22,527 nt of DNA from positions 1-22,527 of the forward strand of contig QNFD01000004.1 of the NCBI GenBank assembly GCA_003645435.1, read 5' to 3'. Each line of letters begins with the position of its first letter. Within the stretch, counting starts at the first letter, position 1. The stretch comes from Gammaproteobacteria bacterium. GTDB taxonomy: Bacteria > Pseudomonadota > Gammaproteobacteria > GCA-001735895. The translations under genes and the position numbers were made by a program. Below the pieces are notes generated by a model. It did no database searches and was not told where the DNA came from. It saw only the letters and a program-made list of their open reading frames with translations. Of the stretch, positions 1 through 7,350 are shown one piece after another.

Positions 1-313
1 CATCGAACATGCCGCCGCCAGGCTGGGTATCGAGATGTGACCCGGTCGAAATCGGCGCCAGCTCGGAATTAGTACCGGGGAACCGCAAAAATAGATTGCC
101 AATCGCATCCATTCTGGGCTCCGCACCGAGTGTTACGGCCCACGCCATCACAAGTTTACGGGCCTGGCTGTCTAAACCGGTCAACGCCTGCCGGTTTACA
201 CCACCAGATTCAGTGGCGCCAATCTTGCCCAACTCCATGTGGCGATTCCAAAGCCGCTCACGATCGACATAGTCGGATAAATGAGGGGGACTATTCAATT
301 TGCCTGTACTCAT
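1..313 (-). CDS. M20-family Zn-dependent amidohydrolase (N-carbamoyl-L-amino acid hydrolase / allantoate amidohydrolase type), N-terminal 104 residues
   Basis: Translating the minus strand from ATG at 313 gives an open frame of 104 codons that runs off the left edge. It ends in GSHLDTQPGGGMFD (residues 91-104), the first metal-binding motif of the HyuC/AllC/beta-ureidopropionase branch of peptidase M20, with His93 as the expected ligand. The earlier stretch RLWNRHMELGKIGATESGGVNR (split: RLWNRHMELGKIG, then ATESGGVNR) is also typical of that branch. Such enzymes remove a carbamoyl or ureido group from an amino acid and release ammonia and CO2. The catalytic and dimerisation domains lie outside the window. 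GTG at 319 is an alternative start; an in-frame TAA at 322-320 excludes anything longer. No good ribosome binding site is visible, because the MITE-like element ends only one base upstream of the ATG. It is probably the last gene of the ureohydrolase-molybdenum hydroxylase operon, now split from it by the element. The substrate cannot be told from this fragment. Confidence 0.85.
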   Translation of the reverse strand, partial: MSTGKLNSPPHLSDYVDRERLWNRHMELGKIGATESGGVNRQALTGLDSQARKLVMAWAVTLGAEPRMDAIGNLFLRFPGTNSELAPISTGSHLDTQPGGGMFD

Positions 314-314
314 T

Positions 315-441
315 GGCACTTACTTAATCGTGTCATTGCGAGCGCAGCGAAGCAATCTCCCAGGCCGGAGCCAGTTGTATGAAGATTGCTTCGTCGCTGC
401 GCTCCTCGCAATGACGGCTGATCTGGGCTTAAGTAAGTGCC
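315..441. mobile_element. MITE-like palindromic element with 13-bp perfect terminal inverted repeats
   Basis: The ends are exact inverted repeats: GGCACTTACTTAA at 315-327 and TTAAGTAAGTGCC at 429-441. Inside, a second imperfect pair of arms (332-358 and 383-415) carries GTCATTGCGAGCGCAGCGAA and its near complement, so the transcript would fold into one long hairpin. There is no coding capacity. The 'cattgcgagcgcagcgaagcaatc' type core (GTCATTGCGAGC, then GCAGCGAAGCAATC) is a palindromic repeat I recognise from many bacterial genomes. I find no clear target-site duplication: flanks are CATT on the left and GTTG on the right. The element separates the molybdenum hydroxylase genes from the amidohydrolase and abuts the latter's start codon. 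Confidence 0.8.
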
Positions 442-498
442 GTTGGTGCCTCTACTGTCAGTTACTGTCATCACTCAACACTCCCGGCAATATGCGGG

Positions 499-2850
499 TT
501 AAACCTTTCCCAGCGCACGCATAACATTTTCCGGTGACATGGGCATATCGACCCAGACACCCGTCGCGTTATAAACAGCCTGTACCACGGCCGGGATAGC
601 CGCGGCCATCGGCGATTCCCCTGCCCCGCGCGCACCATAGGGGCCAACGGGGTCATAGGATTCATGGAAAACAACCTCTGCATGCGCGGGAAAATCAGCC
701 GTACGCAGTAGCTTGTAATCGAGCAAATTGGCGTTCAGGGCTTCACCGGTTTCCGGACTAAGCTTCAATTCCTCATAGAGGGCATATCCGAGGCCGCAAA
801 TGGCGCCGCCGATGACCTGGTTTTTCAGGATCTGCGGGTTCACCACGGTGCCGCTGTCCTGCAATGCCAGGTAATCCAGAATTTTAATCTGGCCAGTCTC
901 CGTATCTACTTCCACTTCGACGAAATGCGTGGCGAACTGGCGAGAATAGGCCAGTGTGGGCGGCATCGGGTCTTTGTTACGCCCGGTAATCGATGACATT
1001 TGCCCCATTGCATCGGAGCGGAATAGATTCAGGACCTCGCTTATGGTCACTGTCTTTCCAGAAGCCGGGTTATCCTTAAGTCCAACAACTCCCTCGACAA
1101 TATCGAGGGATTCAGGATCGATACCGTCAAAACAATCGCGTGCTGCCAGTTCCAGAACCTGTTGACGGGCATCGAGAGCGGCCTCGCGGGTTGCCCAACC
1201 GGCCCGATACATGGTGTTACTGGCGATAGATCCATGTCCCCAGGGCGCCGAATCGGTGTCACCCAATTCAGCTTCAACCATATCCAGTGACAGGCCAAGC
1301 GCTTCCGCCGCAACCTGGGCCTGTGTGGTTTCGCTACCCTGGCCCTGACGGCCGGCACTGACAAATACCCTGGCGCTGCCATCTGGGTTCAGGCGCACGA
1401 CCGCGGAAGAGTTACCCTCGGTCTCCACGCCACAGGTATGGCTGCCGGTACCGACACCCACGGCGCGGTGTTTTGCGCCCTGGATGGAAGACGGTATACC
1501 CCAGCCTTTAAATTTTTCATTCCAGCGAAACCTCGCGGCCCCATCGTCCAACATCGGCAGGCTTGAGCCGCTGGAAAGATGGAACAGTTTTGGCCATTTG
1601 TGGTGTAATTCCGGTGCTACAAAATCGAGTGGATCACCGTTCATTTCCTGCCTCAACTCTTCTGCATACTGCTTCATCGAGTTAAATTCGTCACCCGCGC
1701 TGATCTGGTTTTTCGTGCGGAACTGGATTGGGTCAAGCCCGGCTTTTTCCGCAAGCTGGTCGGCCATGCGCTCTAATGCGACGCTCATGGTACAGTCGCC
1801 GACACCACGAAAACAGCCGGCAGTGACACGGTTAGTATTGACGCCAGTGATCTGGCATCTGGCATTGCCAATTCCGTTCCACAACTCCAGGCTGGCATAA
1901 CCGACATCATCCTTGAAACCATAGGCACCGTTGTCGATCATGTGATTCATATCAAGGAAGGTCAGCTTGCCATCCTTTGTACAGCCCATACGCCCGCGTG
2001 CGCGCTCTTCATGACGACGTTTAACCGTGGCCATGCATTCTTCATTATTGAGTTCAATTTTGACCGCGCGTCCCGCTTTTCTGGCGAGCAAAACCGTTAC
2101 CATCATAAAGTTGTTGCTCCACCAGATACCGAATGAGCTACCGCAGGGCAGTGCCTGAACCCTGATTTTACTCTGGGGTATATCGAGCGCCTCATGAACA
2201 CCGTCTTTAACTTCCGAAGGCGTTTGTGAAGAGGTCCACAGGGTTACCTTGTCATTGTCCCATTCGGCAATACTGGCGTTTCGCCCCAGCGGTGCGTATT
2301 GCTGGGATGGGAATTTGATATCACAGTCAACGACAAAGTCCGATTCCGCTTCACCCTGGCTTATATCGCCCCATTCCACCAGGAAAGGCGGTCGAACATT
2401 GCCTTCTTCACGGATCTGCGGGGCATCCGGTTTAGCGGCTTCCTCTATATCAAATACATGCGGCAGGATCTCCCAGTTGATATCGATCAATTCGAGCGCC
2501 CGCTCAGCAATATCCTCGCTTTCGGCGGCGACGGCGGCGACCTCATCACCGACAAAGCGGGCGATACCATCAAGCACATTGCCACGATAGTTAAACCACG
2601 CGGCTTCCCAGTTATTACGGGGCGTATCATGATGAGTAAGCACGGTGATAACACCCGGCAAGGCTTCGGCCCTGCTGGTATCGATCGACTTGACGCGTGC
2701 ATGCGGGTGCGGGCTGCGAAGAATTTTTCCAAAGGCCATACGATGTATACCCATATCCACCGCATAGCGTAACGACCCTGTTACCTTACTGGCAGCATCC
2801 TTGACGGGTACGCCCTTGCCAACGATAGATAATTTTTCTTTCATACCCAT
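499..2850 (-). CDS. Molybdopterin-binding large subunit of a xanthine dehydrogenase/aldehyde oxidase-family hydroxylase
   Basis: This 783-residue protein has the length and domain order of XdhA/CoxL large subunits. The N-terminal a/b hammerhead begins KDAASKVTGSLRYAVDM (residues 17-33) and continues RSPHPHARVKSID. The molybdopterin-binding domains follow, and the C-terminal GARGAGESPMAAAIPAV carries the Glu expected to be the catalytic base. Together with the 2Fe-2S and FAD subunits encoded just upstream it should form a cytoplasmic enzyme that hydroxylates a heterocycle or aldehyde with water. Two normally conserved loops deviate: the family's GGGFGGK reads GSSFGIW, and FRGFGxPQ reads FRGVGDCT. 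The CO dehydrogenase VAYRCSFR loop is absent, so this is not a CO oxidiser. ATG at 2850 is preferred because a GGGGG stretch lies about 8 bases upstream; ATG 2844 is the alternative. It starts one base after the stop of the 2Fe-2S gene, implying translational coupling. Substrate unknown. Confidence 0.93.
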   Translation of the reverse strand: MGMKEKLSIVGKGVPVKDAASKVTGSLRYAVDMGIHRMAFGKILRSPHPHARVKSIDTSRAEALPGVITVLTHHDTPRNNWEAAWFNYRGNVLDGIARFVGDEVAAVAAESEDIAERALELIDINWEILPHVFDIEEAAKPDAPQIREEGNVRPPFLVEWGDISQGEAESDFVVDCDIKFPSQQYAPLGRNASIAEWDNDKVTLWTSSQTPSEVKDGVHEALDIPQSKIRVQALPCGSSFGIWWSNNFMMVTVLLARKAGRAVKIELNNEECMATVKRRHEERARGRMGCTKDGKLTFLDMNHMIDNGAYGFKDDVGYASLELWNGIGNARCQITGVNTNRVTAGCFRGVGDCTMSVALERMADQLAEKAGLDPIQFRTKNQISAGDEFNSMKQYAEELRQEMNGDPLDFVAPELHHKWPKLFHLSSGSSLPMLDDGAARFRWNEKFKGWGIPSSIQGAKHRAVGVGTGSHTCGVETEGNSSAVVRLNPDGSARVFVSAGRQGQGSETTQAQVAAEALGLSLDMVEAELGDTDSAPWGHGSIASNTMYRAGWATREAALDARQQVLELAARDCFDGIDPESLDIVEGVVGLKDNPASGKTVTISEVLNLFRSDAMGQMSSITGRNKDPMPPTLAYSRQFATHFVEVEVDTETGQIKILDYLALQDSGTVVNPQILKNQVIGGAICGLGYALYEELKLSPETGEALNANLLDYKLLRTADFPAHAEVVFHESYDPVGPYGARGAGESPMAAAIPAVVQAVYNATGVWVDMPMSPENVMRALGKV

Positions 2851-2851
2851 G

Positions 2852-3316
2852 TCATAACCCCCGCATTTTTTCGGCAGCGTTTAAAACAGCCCGAACAATA
2901 TAAGGATGCGCGCCACAGCGGCAGATGTTCCCGCTCATCGCGATTGACGCCTCGTCTTCGGTTGGATTCGGATTTTCTGCGAGGAAGGCTTTTGCGGCGA
3001 TAATGAATCCCGGTGTACAGGCGCCGCACTGGAACCCCTGTTCATCGATAAAAGCCTGCTGAATCGGATGCAGTTGATCCGGTCTGCCCAGGCTCTCGAT
3101 GGTCTCGATTTTCCGACCCTCAGCCTGATCGACGAGGACAAGACATGAGGTCACCGGCTGGCCATCCAGCAGAACCGTGCATGAGCCACATTCTCCCTCG
3201 GCGCAGGAAACTTTAGTGCCGGTCAGGCCCAGATCATTGCGTAAAACACTGGCCAGGGTTCGGGCTGAAGAACCCGAGACCTCGTACTTCTTATTATTGA
3301 CAGTGAGTTTGGTCAT
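2852..3316 (-). CDS. 2Fe-2S iron-sulfur subunit of the molybdenum hydroxylase (CoxS/XdhC-like)
   Basis: This 154-residue protein has both iron-sulfur domains of the family. The plant-type ferredoxin domain supplies Cys38, Cys43, Cys46 and Cys58 (CAEGECGSC and later TSC). The C-terminal helical domain supplies Cys97, Cys100, Cys132 and Cys134 (QCGACTPG and GNICRCG). All eight ligands are present, so two 2Fe-2S clusters should form. Its role is to pass electrons from the molybdenum centre to the FAD subunit. The length (about 150-170 is usual) is normal. The ATG overlaps the stop of the FAD gene (ATGA at 3316-3313), and its own stop lies one base before the large subunit ATG, so the three subunits are translationally coupled. 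Confidence 0.95.
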   Translation of the reverse strand: MTKLTVNNKKYEVSGSSARTLASVLRNDLGLTGTKVSCAEGECGSCTVLLDGQPVTSCLVLVDQAEGRKIETIESLGRPDQLHPIQQAFIDEQGFQCGACTPGFIIAAKAFLAENPNPTEDEASIAMSGNICRCGAHPYIVRAVLNAAEKMRGL

Positions 3317-4197
3317 TCGGACTCTCCCAATAGTGAGTCTGAAATGTCTTCCAGAACACGTCGCACCAGCACCTTGATCATCGCGCTGCGATACTCGGCA
3401 CTGGCGCGCACATCGGTGATCGGGGTTGCGTCTGTTGCAGCCGCGTCGCCAACACGTTGTAAAAATTCACCATTTAGTGCGGATAAGGCTGTACCGGTTA
3501 ATAATGCCTCGGCCCGGGCCGAGCGAATTACCGTGGGAGCGACCGCACCCATTGCAATGATTGCACTCTCGACCACATTATTGCTGTCGAGCCTGATCGC
3601 ACCCGCGGCACTGACCAGGGCTATATCAACCACGGTACGATCGATACGCCGGTAGCTACTGGCCCTCGCCTGCGAAGGCGTTGGGATACAAATTTCAGTC
3701 ACCAGCTCACTGTGATGCAGGCTGGTTTTACCCGGGCTAATCATCAAGACTTCAACGGGCAGTTCGCGGCCACCTGCTTCACCAACCACCTTGAGGTAAG
3801 CATCCATCGCTATCAGGGTGGGAAATAGATCCCCAGCCGGTGAGGCGTTGCAGAGGTTGCCGGCGATAGTGGCTATTGTTCTGGTCTGTACCGTGCACAT
3901 CAGGCACGCCACCTCGGCCAGCGTTTTCAGGTACGGATCCTGGCGATCGGCTCGTTCTAACTCCGACAGGCTGGTCAAGCCGCCAATACGCAGCAGACTG
4001 CCGTCATTCTCGATGTACCCGAGCCCGGCAATCGCAGTAACATCGATGCAGTGCAACGGTTTGATTTTCTGACTCTTCCATTGGAGTACAAGATCCGTTC
4101 CTCCGGCCCAGAAACGGGACTCGCTGCCCAGCTCGCACTTCATCCGCACAGCGCTCTCGACGGAATCGGGCCTGTGGTAATCAAAATCAGATCTCAT
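3313..4197 (-). CDS. FAD-binding medium subunit of the molybdenum hydroxylase (CoxM-like)
   Basis: This 294-residue protein belongs to the FAD-binding, CO dehydrogenase flavoprotein family. Both family FAD motifs are visible: AGGTDL at residues 31-36, and TIAGNLCNASPAGD at 110-123, which binds the flavin pyrophosphate. The C-terminal part matches the CO dehydrogenase flavoprotein C-terminal domain in size. It should take electrons from the 2Fe-2S subunit and pass them to NAD+ or another acceptor. A short A/G-rich ribosome binding site (AGGAAAG) precedes the ATG. The gene lies 19 bases after the ureohydrolase stop and overlaps the 2Fe-2S gene by four bases, so all four are probably co-transcribed. 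Confidence 0.93.
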   Translation of the reverse strand: MRSDFDYHRPDSVESAVRMKCELGSESRFWAGGTDLVLQWKSQKIKPLHCIDVTAIAGLGYIENDGSLLRIGGLTSLSELERADRQDPYLKTLAEVACLMCTVQTRTIATIAGNLCNASPAGDLFPTLIAMDAYLKVVGEAGGRELPVEVLMISPGKTSLHHSELVTEICIPTPSQARASSYRRIDRTVVDIALVSAAGAIRLDSNNVVESAIIAMGAVAPTVIRSARAEALLTGTALSALNGEFLQRVGDAAATDATPITDVRASAEYRSAMIKVLVRRVLEDISDSLLGESE

Positions 4198-4216
4198 CCA
4201 ACTTTCCTCATCATGG

Positions 4217-5290
4217 TTACTTGAGTGACTTGTTGCCTCCCTGCACCAGGCCGGCCATCAAAAACATAACGACGTAGACGATCAGGCGATAGACCACGTT
4301 TGAACCTGGAGGGATGCAAATGAAAGACAGGCCAGTCAGACCTCGACGACCGAGTTCGTTGGCTATGCGCAATACCTCGTAATCAGTCATACCCATGGGT
4401 TCCGCCAGTTCACCGAGGATATCCCCCGGCGCCGGACCCGCGCCGCCAAGCACGTCCATATCAAAATGAGCGTATACCGCGTCGGTTCCTTCGTAGGCGT
4501 GAGACATCTCCTCGCACAAACCTTCTATGCCGAGCTCGCGGCGAATTCTCCACATGGGATAAAAATTGGCGCCTTGCTTCAGGTAATTCCGAATCGTGTT
4601 CTTGTCTTCGAGCATGCCGCGTTCGCCGATTTCCACCAGATTTTTAGGATCAAAGTTTTTTAGAAACTCATAAGTTTTGAGCTTCCAGTTGGCACTGCCG
4701 GCAATCCTCGGATCACCGGTTAAATCGTCGACCGGTTCCGAATCCCAATGGGTATCGAGGCTGACCATGCCAACCTTGCCTGCGGTTGCCTCGGATATCG
4801 GTTTGGCGATAGCGAAAGAGGAGCAGGGGGAATTCTGTCCGATCACAATCGGGATCGCACCCGCGGCGAGAGCGTCATTGACCTTACTTTCCACCTCGGC
4901 CTGTGCCTCGAGAATATTCTCCGGCGTGAGTTTTTGCAGGCATGACAGCGGCACTGGCGCATCACCGTAGTCGACGACTTTCAGATGTTCAAATACATCC
5001 AGGTCAAATTCCTGGATATAACCGGACAGATAGCGGTTGGATTGCTGTCGAACCCGTTTCGCAGCGGCCATCCAGTCCGAGCGAGCGACGCCGGCATACT
5101 CTTCGGACCCGGCCACATAAGACGAACCAATAATCACCACATCGGCACCCTGCAAGTCTTCAGCAGACTTTGCCAATGGGCGCGCCATAAAGGTTGGTGT
5201 CTCGGCGTTTATCATCGGCAGGTCTTTTCTGGTGAGGAAGGACCCATCGAAAGCGTCGGCCTTAACCTGTTCCCAATCTGGATAACTCAT
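4217..5290 (-). CDS. Variant ureohydrolase (arginase/agmatinase fold) lacking the first metal-ligand histidine
   Basis: This 357-residue protein has the arginase/agmatinase layout but altered metal motifs. The usual GGDHS is GQNSP at residues 151-155, so the His that binds the first Mn is missing. The second motif survives as LDTHWD (Asp179, His181, Asp183). The third is HFDMDVLGG (Asp277, Asp279), with Gly282 in place of the conserved non-ligand Asp of the DxDxxD pattern. Five of six ligands therefore remain. It could be a one-metal or altered-metal hydrolase, an enzyme for another amidine or ureido substrate, or a non-catalytic protein. The C-terminal end (IVYVVMFLMAGL) is unusually hydrophobic. 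It is the first gene of the molybdenum hydroxylase operon, with a 46-bp repeat 39-84 bases upstream of its start as probable operator. Fold call is firm, function is not. Confidence 0.85.
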   Translation of the reverse strand: MSYPDWEQVKADAFDGSFLTRKDLPMINAETPTFMARPLAKSAEDLQGADVVIIGSSYVAGSEEYAGVARSDWMAAAKRVRQQSNRYLSGYIQEFDLDVFEHLKVVDYGDAPVPLSCLQKLTPENILEAQAEVESKVNDALAAGAIPIVIGQNSPCSSFAIAKPISEATAGKVGMVSLDTHWDSEPVDDLTGDPRIAGSANWKLKTYEFLKNFDPKNLVEIGERGMLEDKNTIRNYLKQGANFYPMWRIRRELGIEGLCEEMSHAYEGTDAVYAHFDMDVLGGAGPAPGDILGELAEPMGMTDYEVLRIANELGRRGLTGLSFICIPPGSNVVYRLIVYVVMFLMAGLVQGGNKSLK

Positions 5291-5328
5291 ACCTGTTGCC
5301 TCTATCAGTGATTAGATCGTGAAGAAAG

Positions 5329-5374
5329 AATATCCCAGGCAAAGTGTTATTTATATAACCGCTAAGGGTGAGTG
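5329..5374 (-). promoter_or_regulatory. 46-bp operator-like repeat, copy 1 (upstream of the ureohydrolase-molybdenum hydroxylase operon and of luxR)
   Basis: This 46-bp sequence is repeated without a mismatch, in inverted orientation, at 6391-6436. It contains the dyad GTTAT-TTAT-ATAAC (5346-5359), a plausible dimer-binding site. It lies between the divergent ureohydrolase start (5290) and luxR start (5472). Read toward each downstream target, both copies have the same orientation. That pattern suggests a shared operator or promoter bound by the adjacent LuxR protein. The repeat is seen directly; the function is inferred. Confidence 0.65.
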
Positions 5375-5471
5375 GACGCTGAAGCGCTGGTCGAGTTTTT
5401 TATGGATATTACAGTGGTGAGCTTTTACCATGTAAAAACCGCCACATAACACACTCGAGTCCCATGCACCG

Positions 5472-6329
5472 ATGAGCACCATCAAACTCGCTTCCCGTGG
5501 TTTGTACCATGCTATGGGTAAAGCCACCGAACAACTTCATCAGGACAACTTCCCCCGTGCTTTGATGGAGGTATTCCATCGCGGCTTTACCTATGACTCC
5601 ACGATGATCATGGTCTTCCCTGCCAATAGCATGCCGAAACTGGTCTACGAAGAGAGCATCCCGGGACTTGTGGAAAAGAAGGGGAAGACGAGATATTACC
5701 TTGACGGCATTTATCTACTGGACCCCCTCTATCAACTAGCCACGCAACAACCGAGCGCCGGGCTCTACTCGTTAAAAGAGGTCACACCAGCCGATTTTTA
5801 TCGCTCGGAGTTTTTCAAACGACACTTTGCCTACACCGGTCTTAAGGATGATATCAACTACCTGCAGCCCATCGAGGGTGTCGGTACTGTCGTCATCAAC
5901 ATAGGCTGTAGGCGTCGCTTTAGTGCTGCTGAAATGAAGCGCTTCCGCAGCATCGAGCCCTGGGTACTGTCTATGATGCAATGTCACTGGGCTATACCGA
6001 CCAACCAACAACAAGGCTCACCGGAACATATCAACCTTCACCAGAAGCTGACGGCCAGCTTTCAGAATTTTGGCCGCTCGCAACTGACCGACCGCGAATG
6101 CGATATCGTGCAATTGATCCTCAAGGGACACTCCTCTAAATCTGCCGCACTGAAGCTGGATATATCCGGCGAGACGGTGAAGGCTCACCGCCGTCATATT
6201 TATAAGAAGCTCGATCTCCAGTCACAGTCTGAGCTGTTTTCGCTATTTCTGAAAACCCTCGCAAGCCAGAGCGAGGGCTCGATATACGTTGATCCGCTGG
6301 AAGCTTATCTTGCTAAGTCAGATCACTAG
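5472..6329 (+). CDS. LuxR-family transcriptional regulator
   Basis: This 285-residue protein has a C-terminal LuxR/FixJ helix-turn-helix at residues 205-260 (LTDRECDIVQLILKGHSSK, then SGETVKAHRRHIYKKL). The N-terminal 200 residues are probably a sensor domain. They have no phosphoacceptor receiver motif, and I do not recognise the Trp/Tyr/Asp set of acyl-homoserine lactone-binding domains, so a small-metabolite ligand is as likely. It is transcribed divergently from the ureohydrolase-molybdenum hydroxylase operon and in line with the SDR gene. Perfect 46-bp repeats lie on both sides of it, each upstream of one of those units, so it probably regulates both and perhaps itself. ATG 5472 is chosen because an ATG at 5463 leads straight into a stop. 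Confidence 0.88.
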   Translation: MSTIKLASRGLYHAMGKATEQLHQDNFPRALMEVFHRGFTYDSTMIMVFPANSMPKLVYEESIPGLVEKKGKTRYYLDGIYLLDPLYQLATQQPSAGLYSLKEVTPADFYRSEFFKRHFAYTGLKDDINYLQPIEGVGTVVINIGCRRRFSAAEMKRFRSIEPWVLSMMQCHWAIPTNQQQGSPEHINLHQKLTASFQNFGRSQLTDRECDIVQLILKGHSSKSAALKLDISGETVKAHRRHIYKKLDLQSQSELFSLFLKTLASQSEGSIYVDPLEAYLAKSDH

Positions 6330-6373
6330 CGATTGCGATTCGACTGAAGTCTAACGACCTAACCCCATAACTC

Positions 6374-6391
6374 GTTGCGTACCGCAGCAAC
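6374..6391 (+). other. Weak stem-loop after luxR
   Basis: GTTGC and GCAAC arms, with a GTACCGCA-type loop and bulge, form a small hairpin between the luxR stop and the second 46-bp repeat. No T tract follows, so it is at best a weak terminator. It is listed because it is the only structure in this gap besides the repeat. Confidence 0.25.
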
Positions 6392-6436
6392 ACTCACCCT
6401 TAGCGGTTATATAAATAACACTTTGCCTGGGATATT
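6391..6436 (+). promoter_or_regulatory. 46-bp operator-like repeat, copy 2 (upstream of the SDR gene)
   Basis: This is the exact inverted copy of 5329-5374, with the same GTTAT/ATAAC dyad at 6406-6419. It ends 105 bases before the SDR start codon. Read 5' to 3' on the plus strand it points at the SDR gene exactly as copy 1 on the minus strand points at the ureohydrolase operon. Identity over 46 bases in non-coding DNA implies either strong selection or a recent duplication. No convincing -35/-10 pair could be placed relative to it. Confidence 0.65.
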
Positions 6437-6541
6437 ATTATTCGCGATCATTTATACAGATGGGTTTAATAGAAAGACTAATATCTGTCTGCCAAATCCC
6501 AACACCTTCCTGAAAGCCGAGTTTCAGCAAGGGAGAATCAA

Positions 6542-7288
6542 ATGAAAAAAAACGTGGTTGTAACAGGTGCCGCATCGGGCATAGGCCAGGCTATTGCGCT
6601 GCGAGCCTGTCGAGACGGACATCTGGTCATTGCTGTTGATATCAATGAATCGACCGAGACGGTAAAGAAGATTACAACCGAGGGCGGCAAGGCTATTTCT
6701 TATTCATGCGATCTCCGCAATGAGACTTCGGTAACGGATTTATTCGATCGGATCGAGGAAAAGCATGGCGCCGTCGATACTCTTGTCAATAATGCCGGAA
6801 CCATGGGTCGCTGGCCACTATCCCTGACGGAAACCAGTGAAGATGACTGGTACACCATCTTCGATACCAATGTAAAAAGTGTCTACCTGTGTTGCCGGCA
6901 GGTCCTGCCCGGGATGCGTAAGCGCGGTTCTGGGGTCATAGTCAATATTGCCTCAGAACTGGCTTTCAAGTCAGCCGAGGGATGTACCATCTACTGCGCC
7001 TCCAAGGGGGCGGTGGTTCAGTTCACTCGTGCGCTCGCGGTCGAAGAAGCTCGAAACGGTATACGCATCAATGTTGTTTGTCCCGGACCTGTCGATACCG
7101 GTTTGCTGCTTCCAACCCTGGGAGAGGTTCCCGAGGATAATGATGAACAGTCATTCTCGGCGACCGCATTGAAACGGCTCGGGAAACCGGAAGAAATTGC
7201 CGAGGTGGTCTGGTTCGCCGCATCCGAGGGGGCGAGTTATATGATCGGCTCGGTGATCATGGCGGACGGCGGCGTACTAGCCTCCTGA
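6542..7288 (+). CDS. Short-chain dehydrogenase/reductase (SDR, classical type)
   Basis: This 248-residue protein is a complete classical SDR. It has the Rossmann motif TGAASGIG at residues 8-15, NNAG at 83-86, and the catalytic set Ser138, Tyr151 and Lys155 (YCASK). Asp33 at the end of the second strand (AVDIN) favours NAD(H) over NADP(H). The C-terminal GSVIMADGG is typical of the FabG-like branch. It should oxidise or reduce an alcohol/ketone in the cytoplasm; the substrate cannot be read from sequence. GGGAG about 7 bases before the ATG is a good ribosome binding site. The 46-bp repeat upstream suggests shared control with the ureohydrolase-molybdenum hydroxylase operon, so it may act in the same pathway. 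The ASCH gene follows after 62 bases. Confidence 0.92.
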   Translation: MKKNVVVTGAASGIGQAIALRACRDGHLVIAVDINESTETVKKITTEGGKAISYSCDLRNETSVTDLFDRIEEKHGAVDTLVNNAGTMGRWPLSLTETSEDDWYTIFDTNVKSVYLCCRQVLPGMRKRGSGVIVNIASELAFKSAEGCTIYCASKGAVVQFTRALAVEEARNGIRINVVCPGPVDTGLLLPTLGEVPEDNDEQSFSATALKRLGKPEEIAEVVWFAASEGASYMIGSVIMADGGVLAS

Positions 7289-7350
7289 TAATCGGGGCCA
7301 ATGATAAGGCATATTCAATAAAATCAATTCTGAAATGGAGAAGAAGTAAA

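Noticed and set aside
9..272. Plus-strand open frame at the left edge
   Set aside because: It is antisense to the amidohydrolase N-terminus, which has clear M20 motifs; the plus-strand translation has no recognisable features.
499..4197. Aerobic CO dehydrogenase (coxMSL)
   Set aside because: The large subunit lacks the VAYRCSFR active-site loop, so only family-level similarity is claimed.
5300..5471. Guanidine riboswitch upstream of the ureohydrolase genes
   Set aside because: I looked for ykkC-type or paired ACGR-loop hairpins upstream of 5290, 13663 and 20028 and saw none.
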